This document shows positions 1 through 5,228 of a DNA stretch of 5,228 bases, one piece after another (position 1 is the first letter of the stretch; the number at the start of each line of letters is the position of its first letter). A program made the position numbers and the translations under genes. The notes under the pieces were generated by a model. That model was not told the origin of the DNA. It ran no database searches and saw only the letters and a program-made list of their open reading frames with translations. Source of the stretch: Flexistipes sp041694215 (GTDB taxonomy: Bacteria; Chrysiogenota; Deferribacteres; Deferribacterales; Flexistipitaceae); contig JASMTO010000157.1 of assembly GCA_041694215.1 (NCBI GenBank), positions 1 through 5,228 on the forward strand, written 5' to 3'.

Positions 1-411
1 ACAGGAGATTTAAAAGATTACACATCATTTAGTACTGATGCAAAATTAATAAAATTTCCTACTCAGAGAAGATGGGAAGATTCGTTGTCTGATACTGGAC
101 TAGCTTACAAAGATGCAAGACTTTCTCTGGAAAATAGACATTATTTTGAAAGGCGTGCTTTAATAGCGAAGCCAATTGAAGTAAAAGACGAGCAAAATAT
201 CCCACAATATGCTAAAGAAAACAGACATGCCAAACCGTATTTTTTACATGTCAATAAGCTGCCAAATGGATTATATCAAGGTCAGATTCTTTTTCTCCCT
301 TATAAATTTAAACCTTCAGATAAAAGTGAAAATTATCAAAAATATATTGATGCTTGTAATCAAATGAATGAAATCATTGAATCTAAAGCAGGGGGGAACA
401 AATGGCAATAA
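1..411 (+). CDS. cmr1: RAMP-family Cmr subunit, C-terminal fragment (probably Cmr1)
   Basis: The reading frame is open from the first base and ends with TAA at 409-411, so this is the last 136 codons of a gene whose start lies outside the window. The TTG at 85 is only an internal codon. Visible features are a segment with R-W-E-D-S-L and a downstream G-L-A-Y-K-D-A-R (codons about 24-38), then R-H-A-K-P-Y-F-L-H-V followed by Y-x-G-x-I-L-F-L-P-Y (about codons 76-101). The second block resembles the late RAMP segment 'R-x-(S/K)-P-x-x-L-x-V ... L-P' seen in Cmr1 and related Cas7-like proteins. Cmr1 binds the 3' end of the crRNA-target duplex at the head of the Cmr complex. Position directly upstream of cmr2, with a 10-bp overlap, is the usual place of cmr1. 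Membership of the RAMP superfamily is fairly secure; the exact subunit is inferred mainly from position, and Cmr6 or another RAMP protein cannot be excluded. Confidence 0.65.
   Translation, partial: TGDLKDYTSFSTDAKLIKFPTQRRWEDSLSDTGLAYKDARLSLENRHYFERRALIAKPIEVKDEQNIPQYAKENRHAKPYFLHVNKLPNGLYQGQILFLPYKFKPSDKSENYQKYIDACNQMNEIIESKAGGNKWQ
390..396 (+). promoter_or_regulatory. Ribosome binding site of cmr2
   Basis: An A followed by six G lies 5 nt before the ATG at 402, inside the last codons of the upstream RAMP gene. It supports that ATG as the cmr2 start and implies coupled translation, because the upstream stop (409-411) lies just past the new start. Confidence 0.7.
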
Positions 412-3122
412 ATCTACCAGCAAATTACTGGGATAATAAATTTTGGGCATATATGCATGATCCTTTCGATAAATGCTTTGATATAAAAGGTCATGCGGAA
501 AGAGCGAAAGAAATTGTAGATATCTTTGGTATAGATTCTCCGAATCAGGATTTTTGGAAAAAAGCGGACGGAATTGCATCAGGTTTTGAAAGGGGACAAA
601 TAGTAGGATATAGCTCTGATGAAGAAAAAAGCGGGGCGGTTGATTTCGTGAAAAATCCCGTTATTACCCACCCAACAGGCGAAAAAGCTCATCTGAGTAT
701 TGAGTTTGGTGATGTAAATGCACAGCAAATTTGGGAGGATTTAAAAAAGTATCTGGAGAAAGAGATTGGCAAAAAAGCAGGTGATAAAGGCTATTCTGAT
801 AAATTTAAAAACAAACCAGATGATTTCAAAAAAGCAAGATTTTTATATACTCACCTTGTCTTAAGATTTAGACTGGCACAGGATAACGTAGGTAATATAG
901 GAGCTTTATGGCACAGGCTGCCGGCTGATACAAGATTTCCTGATCATTCTATTTGGCAGCATAATGCTCTCGTATCTGCTATTCAGTCCTGTTTTGAGTT
1001 AGGTGGAAAAGATGACTTAGGGATGATGGTTTTTAATATTTCACCTGTGCAAACCTTTATTTCAAAAGCGAGAAAACTCAGGGATTATTGGACTGGCTCA
1101 GTATTCTTGTCTTATCTGGCATTTGAAGGAATAAAATGGGTAATAGAGAATTTAGGTCCTGACCATATTTTATATCCTTCCCTTATAGATCAGTTCCTTA
1201 TTAATGAATATTTAAGAAAAGAATGGAAAGTTACAGAAGGGGTTAATTTTCTTAACAATGAACCTCAGATAGCATCCTTTCCAAATAAGTTTCTTTTTCT
1301 CATCCCTTTTAGTAAATCAGAAGAAATTGCTCAAGAAATTGAGTCAACTATCAAAACAGCTTGGGAAAATATTTATTCCTTAGTAAAAAATGGTGTTTTG
1401 GATACATATAAAATGAATGCCGATGAAATAAGCCATATCGACAGTATTTTTAAACGTCAAAATGATAGTTTTTGGGAATTTAAATGGGCTAGTGTAAAAA
1501 TGCTTAAAGAAGAAAATAAAGATGAAATTAAATCACTCTTACCCTCTAAAGCTTATAAGGGCAATTTTGATGTTTTAAAGTATTTTAATGACATGATTAA
1601 AGATAAGAAATACTATGAGAAATCTGGGATAGGCACATTGTATTCTGTGTCACATTCACTTTGTCAGTCAGCGTTGGCTGCAGAGAAAAACAGAAAAACT
1701 ATTCAACGTAAATCTGAGCCGGGTGAAAAATGTCATATTTGTGGAGAATTTGAAGTTGTTCACAGTAAGCCATATAAAAATAACATGCCAGCAAATGAAT
1801 ATAAAACTAATATCGATTATTTTTGGACTAATTTAAAACAAAAATGGGATGGTGACAAAGGTTCTGATTTAAAAGATAATGAGAAGTTATGCACAATTTG
1901 TTTAACAAAAAGATTAGCTTATTACTATTTGGGTAAAGATAAAAATAAAGATAAAGATAAAGAGCATTTGCTTTATAGGACATTCAAAAATTCCCCTAAC
2001 TTTCCAAGTACGACATATATGGCTTTGCACGATTATTTTATCAGAAAAAGGATTACAGATGAAAATGAAAAAATTGAAAAAGCTCAAAGTATACACGATA
2101 GCGCTCAAAGTGACAAAGATCTACGAGATAACTATTACGCTATTCTTCTTATGGATGGTGATCAGATGGGCAAGCTTGTGAATGGAGAGACGATTGCATC
2201 TACTTGGGAATCCATTATGCATCCTGAAATATTGGATAAATTAAAGAATGGCAATATAGAAAGTCCTTATTCTGAAAATTGGCAAAATATTTTCCGGGAG
2301 TCACCAAAAAGAAATTTAACACCGGCTATCCATGCAGCAATTTCAGAATCTCTTGGGGACTTTGCCATTTATGGAGTGGCAGGTATTGTAAAAAAATATG
2401 ACGGCAAGCTCATATACGCTGGTGGAGATGACGTGTGTGCGGTTCTGCCTGTTGAAAATGTTTTGGATGCAGCTGAAGAAATCAGTAATTACTATAAGTC
2501 AACATTTAAATTAATTGAATCTGACAAAACCAATATTAATATTTCTGATATTTCCGAAAGTTTCATGCCCACATCTGGCAAGCTTTCTTTAAATTTAGGC
2601 AATGGTGAAAATATTTCTATTTCAGCAGGAGCTTTAATTTGTCACCATAAGGCTGATTTGTCTCATATGATAAAAGAGGCACATGATCTGCTTAATGAAA
2701 AAGCGAAAGATAAAGGTGGAAGAAATGCTATTGCAATACAGCTTAAAAAACGCAGTGGTGGTGATAGATATTTTATCAGCAAATGGAATGAAACAAAGCT
2801 AGAAAATTTCCGTTATGTCTCAACCAAAATTGGAGAAGAGATGTCCAGATCTCTTGCATACAGGCTTGCAGAATTAAAAGATGGAATGGAGGCAATAAAG
2901 AACTTAGAAGGATATCAGAAAAGTGAGAAAGATGATTTGGTAAAAAAATTCATTTTAAAACAATTGGATCGCTCTGGGAAAGAATCAAAGGAAAAAGATG
3001 ATATCGCAGAGAATGTTTCAAAGATTATTTTTGATTACGAGGGTAAATTTAATAATGAAGGCCTAATTATTGCTGGTTTTCTTCACAGAGAGGAGGAGGT
3101 AGCAAATGTACAATTGGTATAG
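402..3122 (+). CDS. cmr2: Cas10-family large subunit Cmr2 of the type III-B CRISPR complex
   Basis: This is the 906-residue large subunit of the cytoplasmic Cmr complex. Cas10 proteins detect target RNA bound to the crRNA and then make cyclic oligoadenylates and, in many cases, cleave ssDNA. An N-terminal HD motif appears as H19-D20-P21 with K24 and G30-H31. A Cmr2 signature follows at P174-A-D-T-R178 and P180-D-H-S-I-W-Q-H187. The block P215-V-Q-T-F-I ... A-R-K-L-R-D-Y-W-T-G-S233 is strongly diagnostic of Cmr2. Two CxxC pairs (C444/C447 and C497/C500) form the expected zinc site. The first Palm domain has D585-G-D587-Q-M-G590, and the second has the cyclase motif G674-G-D-D677, both intact. 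S741-A-G ... H748-H-K and a K-A-K block near 766-773 are also typical. The C-terminal 100 or so residues are charged and helical (D4-like). The start is fixed by the Shine-Dalgarno sequence and the HD motif close behind it. The gene overlaps its upstream neighbour by 10 bp and cmr3 by 17 bp. The family call is very secure; enzymatic activity is inferred from conserved residues. Confidence 0.97.
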   Translation: MAINLPANYWDNKFWAYMHDPFDKCFDIKGHAERAKEIVDIFGIDSPNQDFWKKADGIASGFERGQIVGYSSDEEKSGAVDFVKNPVITHPTGEKAHLSIEFGDVNAQQIWEDLKKYLEKEIGKKAGDKGYSDKFKNKPDDFKKARFLYTHLVLRFRLAQDNVGNIGALWHRLPADTRFPDHSIWQHNALVSAIQSCFELGGKDDLGMMVFNISPVQTFISKARKLRDYWTGSVFLSYLAFEGIKWVIENLGPDHILYPSLIDQFLINEYLRKEWKVTEGVNFLNNEPQIASFPNKFLFLIPFSKSEEIAQEIESTIKTAWENIYSLVKNGVLDTYKMNADEISHIDSIFKRQNDSFWEFKWASVKMLKEENKDEIKSLLPSKAYKGNFDVLKYFNDMIKDKKYYEKSGIGTLYSVSHSLCQSALAAEKNRKTIQRKSEPGEKCHICGEFEVVHSKPYKNNMPANEYKTNIDYFWTNLKQKWDGDKGSDLKDNEKLCTICLTKRLAYYYLGKDKNKDKDKEHLLYRTFKNSPNFPSTTYMALHDYFIRKRITDENEKIEKAQSIHDSAQSDKDLRDNYYAILLMDGDQMGKLVNGETIASTWESIMHPEILDKLKNGNIESPYSENWQNIFRESPKRNLTPAIHAAISESLGDFAIYGVAGIVKKYDGKLIYAGGDDVCAVLPVENVLDAAEEISNYYKSTFKLIESDKTNINISDISESFMPTSGKLSLNLGNGENISISAGALICHHKADLSHMIKEAHDLLNEKAKDKGGRNAIAIQLKKRSGGDRYFISKWNETKLENFRYVSTKIGEEMSRSLAYRLAELKDGMEAIKNLEGYQKSEKDDLVKKFILKQLDRSGKESKEKDDIAENVSKIIFDYEGKFNNEGLIIAGFLHREEEVANVQLV
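1935..1964 (+). repeat. Imperfect GATAAA hexanucleotide tract within cmr2
   Basis: About five imperfect copies of a 6-bp unit (AAAGAT/AAAAAT) encode an alternating Lys-Asp/Asn run, residues 512-521 of Cmr2. It lies about a dozen residues after the second zinc CxxC and before the first Palm motif, probably in a surface loop. Because the unit is 6 bp, changes in copy number would keep the frame. Confidence 0.6.
3091..3100 (+). promoter_or_regulatory. Strong ribosome binding site of cmr3
   Basis: AGGAGGAGGT lies 5 nt upstream of the ATG at 3106, embedded in the last codons of cmr2. It is an extended match to the anti-Shine-Dalgarno sequence and decides the cmr3 start despite the 17-bp overlap with cmr2. 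Confidence 0.8.
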
Positions 3123-4014
3123 CTTTGAGCCGAATGATACTGTTTTTTTTAGAGGCGCAGAGCCTATGGAAAAAGGGCAGGATCATAATGCAAATTTCAA
3201 CTTTCCTCCACCTGCTCATACGATCGCAGGTGCTATCAGATCTTATTTTTATTATTTAGATAAGAAAAATAATGAGAATAAATATAGTCATATAATTAAT
3301 ATAGGTAAAGAAAATGGCGAATTTAACTTAGTGGGACCATTTTTTAAGCTGGACGAAAAAGTTTACTTGCCGGCACCGTATTCTTGGTTTGCTGAAAAAA
3401 CATCCGCTTCTTCTAAAAAGGAAAAATATCAAATAATTAAAAGTTATCTTATCCAATCAGATCTCATAAAAACGTCATCTGGTAGTCTCTTCTGGGCAAA
3501 GGGCGAGAGTGAGTGGGAGTCAATTGGTGGCAAATGGATAAATGCCAGCGACTTAATTAATGGTAGTGATAAGACAGAAGTTAAAAGTGTAACAGATTTC
3601 TATGTTTCAGAACTTAGGACGGGGATTGCACTTAATAAAAATCATACTGCCAGAGAAAGCCATATATATGCTTTTAACCATTGCAGATTGAAAAAAGGGG
3701 TCAGCCTTTTCTTTGGTATTGATATAGATGATCTGGGTAGTAGCGGGATTTTACCCCTTGGAGCTGAACAAAGATTTGGGAAATACAAAAAAGAAGATTT
3801 AACAATTAATTTAGATGTGGACGGGGTGCTTTTCATGAGCCTTTCTTTAACCCCTGTTTCGACTGAAGCGAATAAGTCGGTAGTTTCAACCGGTAAGATT
3901 CAATATTTGGGAGGTTGGGATTTGCATGAAAAATTTCACAAACCTATGAAAGGATATTTCCCAGCGGGGACCGTGTTTAATAAAAAATTTGATAATTGTA
4001 TAAGTATAAAATAA
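3106..4014 (+). CDS. cmr3: Cmr3, Cas5-like RAMP subunit of the type III-B complex
   Basis: Cmr3 sits beside Cmr2 at the base of the Cmr complex and grips the 5' repeat-derived tag of the crRNA. The 302-residue product has the standard Cmr3 opening: a short strand, then F15-R16-G17 ... E19-P20-M21, then F33-P-P-P36 followed by T39-I-A-G-A-I-R45, which corresponds to the family pattern 'R ... P ... PPP-x-T-x-x-G-x-x-R'. The glycine-rich RAMP loop appears as L218-G-A-E-Q-R-F-G225, a variant of the more common L-G-G-E-x-R. The C-terminal block has L268-G-G-W-D272 and P286-A-G-T-V-F291, as expected, and the protein ends about 11 residues later. It is on the short side for the family, but every core motif is present, so I read it as complete. 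The start is set by the strong Shine-Dalgarno site at 3091-3100. It overlaps cmr2 by 17 bp and is 15 bp from cmr4. Confidence 0.94.
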   Translation: MYNWYSFEPNDTVFFRGAEPMEKGQDHNANFNFPPPAHTIAGAIRSYFYYLDKKNNENKYSHIINIGKENGEFNLVGPFFKLDEKVYLPAPYSWFAEKTSASSKKEKYQIIKSYLIQSDLIKTSSGSLFWAKGESEWESIGGKWINASDLINGSDKTEVKSVTDFYVSELRTGIALNKNHTARESHIYAFNHCRLKKGVSLFFGIDIDDLGSSGILPLGAEQRFGKYKKEDLTINLDVDGVLFMSLSLTPVSTEANKSVVSTGKIQYLGGWDLHEKFHKPMKGYFPAGTVFNKKFDNCISIK

Positions 4015-4018
4015 CTTT

Positions 4019-4023
4019 GGAGG
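4019..4023 (+). promoter_or_regulatory. Ribosome binding site of cmr4
   Basis: GGAGG lies 6 nt before the ATG at 4030, within the 15-bp gap between cmr3 and cmr4. This short spacer holds no room for a separate promoter or terminator. Confidence 0.75.
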
Positions 4024-4029
4024 ATTATT

Positions 4030-4977
4030 ATGAATAAAGAAATATGCGCAATACTTTCGTTTTATGCTGTTTCGCCAATCCACGCAGGCAGCGGCGCATC
4101 TGTTGCAACCGTTGACCTTCCTATTCAGAGGGAAAGACATACCGGCTATCCAATTATCCAGGCTTCAGGGGTCAAAGGGGCAATGAGAGACCATTTCAGG
4201 AATAATGCAAAAAACAAATCTGATAGAGAATACTTAACAAATTGGATTTTTGGAATCGATAAGGATAATGATGGCGAGGTTGTTTTTGAAGATGGAAGTT
4301 ATGTTAGTGAAAAATTAGATGAAAATGGAAATTACAAAAAACTTGAAAATAAAGAAAATAAAATAACCTCGTTCCCCGGCTCTATATCTGTTTCAGATGC
4401 AAAATTACTGGCTTTTCCTATGAGATCAAATGTTGCACCATTTATTTTGGTGACTTCCCCTACCATTTTGAAAAGGCTGTCAAAAGATCTGGAATATGTG
4501 GGTATCTCGGAAACATTTGGGGATTTAAATATAAAAGAGAACAGTACTAAAATTATAAAAGGTGATTTTGATAATAATGCTAAGATTATTCTGGAAGATG
4601 TGGTTGTCAGTACTGATGAAAAACTTGAGGACGATTTCTTAAATATTAGATTCCCTCAGGTGGAAAGACTACTCCTTGTTTCTGATGAGACGTTTGATTA
4701 TTGCGTATCTTCATGCACTGAAATTCAGACAAACATTAAAATAGATTCTAAAACGGGGACGGCAGCAGATGGTGGATTAAGATATCAGGAGTTTTTGCCA
4801 TCGGATTCAGTATTATACAGTGTTGTTTATTTCTCTGGAAAGTCTAATGCATTGGAGGCTAAAAAGATAAAAGAAAAGCTTAAAGATTCTATTAACGGTT
4901 TTTTGCAAATAGGTGGAGATATCACTTTAGGCAAGGGTATTTGTAATGTTAGCTGGATTGATGGAGGCACGAAATGA
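4030..4977 (+). CDS. cmr4: Cmr4, Cas7-like backbone subunit and target-RNA nuclease
   Basis: Cmr4 is present in several copies along the crRNA in the Cmr filament, and in studied systems each copy cuts the bound target RNA at 6-nt intervals. The 315-residue protein opens with the Cmr4 signature: P16-I-H18-A-G-S-G22, V28-D29-L-P-I-Q-R-E35, H37-T-G-Y-P41 and S46-G-V-K-G-A-M-R. D29 lies 11 residues after H18, the same spacing as H15 and D26 in the Pyrococcus furiosus protein, where Asp26 is needed for cleavage; assigning D29 as catalytic is therefore inference by family. Further family blocks are G117-S-I-S-V-S-D-A-K-L-L-A-F-P-M-R-S133, V-T-S-P about ten residues on, R251-Y-Q-E-F-L-P257, and the C-terminal glycine loop I294-G-G-D-I-T-L-G-K-G303. 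Length is normal for Cmr4. The stop overlaps the cmr5 start as ATGA. Confidence 0.96.
   Translation: MNKEICAILSFYAVSPIHAGSGASVATVDLPIQRERHTGYPIIQASGVKGAMRDHFRNNAKNKSDREYLTNWIFGIDKDNDGEVVFEDGSYVSEKLDENGNYKKLENKENKITSFPGSISVSDAKLLAFPMRSNVAPFILVTSPTILKRLSKDLEYVGISETFGDLNIKENSTKIIKGDFDNNAKIILEDVVVSTDEKLEDDFLNIRFPQVERLLLVSDETFDYCVSSCTEIQTNIKIDSKTGTAADGGLRYQEFLPSDSVLYSVVYFSGKSNALEAKKIKEKLKDSINGFLQIGGDITLGKGICNVSWIDGGTK
4963..4967 (+). promoter_or_regulatory. Ribosome binding site of cmr5
   Basis: GGAGG lies 6 nt upstream of the ATG at 4974, inside the end of cmr4. With the 4-bp ATGA overlap it points to stop-start coupled translation of cmr5. Confidence 0.65.
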
Positions 4978-5201
4978 GAACACTGGGACAAAAGAGAGCA
5001 GAATACGCTTTAGAAAAAGTATTAACGATCAGTTGCGATAAAAAAGATTTTAAGTCACTTTCTTCAGGAGTTCCTCCCATATCTACTCTTACATCTTCTA
5101 AGCCACCAGTTTCAACACTATCCAGTGAAACTTTAAATTTCTCACTTCCTTCTGCTAAGTTATCATCCAGTGTTGCAATTGTAAATGTTGCTGATGTTTG
5201 A
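4974..5201 (+). CDS. cmr5: Cmr5 small subunit, N-terminal fragment fused to unrelated sequence
   Basis: Cmr5 is the small, all-helical subunit that packs along the Cmr4 filament and the target strand. The first ~34 codons fit the family: M1-R-T-L-G-Q-K-R-A-E-Y-A-L-E-K-V16, then K24-D-F-K-S-L29 and a proline at 34, the usual first helix and linker. A normal Cmr5 (about 120-150 residues) would continue with a hydrophobic stretch and an N-G-L-type motif. Here the frame instead becomes a Ser/Thr/Pro-rich run and stops at TGA 5199-5201, giving only 75 residues. That run (from about 5067-5079 on) is the antisense of a Calx-beta repeat on the minus strand, so only 4974 to about 5075 is genuine cmr5. 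The 75-residue product is very unlikely to work as a small subunit. The identification of the N-terminal part rests on both motif and position immediately after cmr4. Confidence 0.85.
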   Translation: MRTLGQKRAEYALEKVLTISCDKKDFKSLSSGVPPISTLTSSKPPVSTLSSETLNFSLPSAKLSSSVAIVNVADV

Positions 5202-5228
5202 CCTGCTGGAATAGTTACGCTAGATACT
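5066..5228 (-). CDS. Calx-beta repeat fragment of a large surface/adhesin-type protein (internal piece)
   Basis: The minus strand read from 5227 downward is open with no stop and gives about 54 residues that look like real protein. It begins V-S-S-V-T-I-P-A-G-Q-T-S-A-T-F-T-I, then has D-D-N-L-A-E-G-S-E-K-F-K-V-S-L and ends near L-E-D-V-R-V-D-M-G-G-T-P. The pattern V-T-I-P-A-G-x-T-S-A-T ... D-D-x-x-x-E-G-x-E-x-F-x-V-x-L is the core of Calx-beta domains, Ca2+-binding beta-sandwiches repeated in large bacterial adhesins and type I secreted proteins. The acidic D-D and E-x-x-E residues are those expected to bind calcium. Neither a start nor an end is present: the gene enters from beyond the window edge and is cut by the junction inside cmr5. 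The minus frame stays open past the junction into cmr5, but those residues no longer look like Calx-beta. Domain call is good; the role of the full protein is inference. Confidence 0.75.
5067..5079. other. Chimeric junction between cmr5 and an antisense Calx-beta gene
   Basis: Left of here the + strand matches Cmr5; right of here only the minus strand makes biological sense. The breakpoint cannot be placed exactly because the short stretch GGAGTTCCT reads acceptably both as Cmr5 G-V-P (+) and as Calx-beta G-T-P (-), which could reflect short shared sequence at the joint. There is no visible inverted repeat, target-site duplication or insertion-sequence end. Confidence 0.7.

Noticed and set aside
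85..411. A separate 108-residue gene starting at TTG 85
   Set aside because: The same frame is open to the first base of the window with protein-like sequence, and there is no convincing Shine-Dalgarno before 85; it is the tail of a longer gene.
316..579. Minus-strand open frame of 87 codons
   Set aside because: It lies opposite the RAMP end and the cmr2 start, which are clearly coding, and its product is an AT-driven hydrophobic/aromatic mix with no recognisable motif.
1914..2108. Minus-strand open frame that looks like a small hydrophobic, Ile/Phe-rich membrane protein
   Set aside because: The F-I-F-I run is the antisense of the Lys-Asp repeat in cmr2; there is no sign of an independent gene.
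4015..4029. Promoter or terminator between cmr3 and cmr4
   Set aside because: Only 15 bp are available and they hold the cmr4 Shine-Dalgarno; there is no hairpin plus T-run.
3642..4140. Minus-strand open frames across cmr3 and the cmr3/cmr4 boundary
   Set aside because: They are antisense to well-conserved Cmr3 and Cmr4 motifs, and no family features are seen in their products.
5076..5201. A novel Ser/Thr/Pro-rich C-terminal domain on Cmr5
   Set aside because: The sequence is explained better as the antisense of a Calx-beta repeat; the low-complexity S/T/P composition is a by-product of reading the wrong strand.
1..5228. CRISPR array, tRNA, insertion sequence or toxin-antitoxin genes
   Set aside because: I saw no regularly spaced direct repeats, no tRNA-like cloverleaf, no transposase and no terminal inverted repeats; nearly every base is within a Cmr gene.

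Overview
This AT-rich window (roughly one-third G+C by eye) is the middle of a type III-B (Cmr) CRISPR effector operon, all on the + strand. The order is the 3' end of a RAMP gene (most likely cmr1), then cmr2/cas10, cmr3, cmr4 and the first codons of cmr5. The genes are packed tightly: overlaps of 10, 17 and 4 bp and one 15-bp gap, each start preceded by a purine-rich Shine-Dalgarno sequence. This indicates one polycistronic message with translational coupling. No promoter, terminator, CRISPR array, adaptation gene or CARF-domain ancillary effector is visible, and cmr6 is missing because the operon is cut off at both ends of the window.

The encoded proteins form the crRNA-guided Cmr complex in the cytoplasm. 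Cmr2/Cas10 is the large subunit, with a recognisable HD motif, a four-cysteine zinc site and an intact GGDD cyclase motif, so cyclic-oligoadenylate signalling and possibly ssDNA cleavage are expected. Cmr3 is the Cas5-like subunit that holds the crRNA 5' tag. Cmr4 is the repeated Cas7-like backbone subunit and carries the aspartate expected for target-RNA cleavage. Cmr5 is the small subunit, and Cmr1 caps the 3' end of the complex.

The right-hand end is anomalous. cmr5 matches its family for about 34 codons and then changes abruptly into Ser/Thr/Pro-rich sequence. Read on the minus strand, that same stretch (about 5066-5228) encodes a convincing Calx-beta repeat of the kind found in large secreted or adhesive bacterial surface proteins. 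The window therefore joins the interior of cmr5 to the antisense interior of an unrelated gene. An assembly or amplification chimera at a contig end is the simplest explanation; a real rearrangement that broke both genes is the alternative.

The host is probably a bacterium: canonical Shine-Dalgarno sites, a bacterial-style Cmr operon and, if the terminal segment is from the same genome, a Calx-beta surface protein typical of Gram-negative bacteria. I cannot name a lineage. Apart from the junction, the locus looks like a normal type III-B effector operon, and I see no clear sign of a new system.
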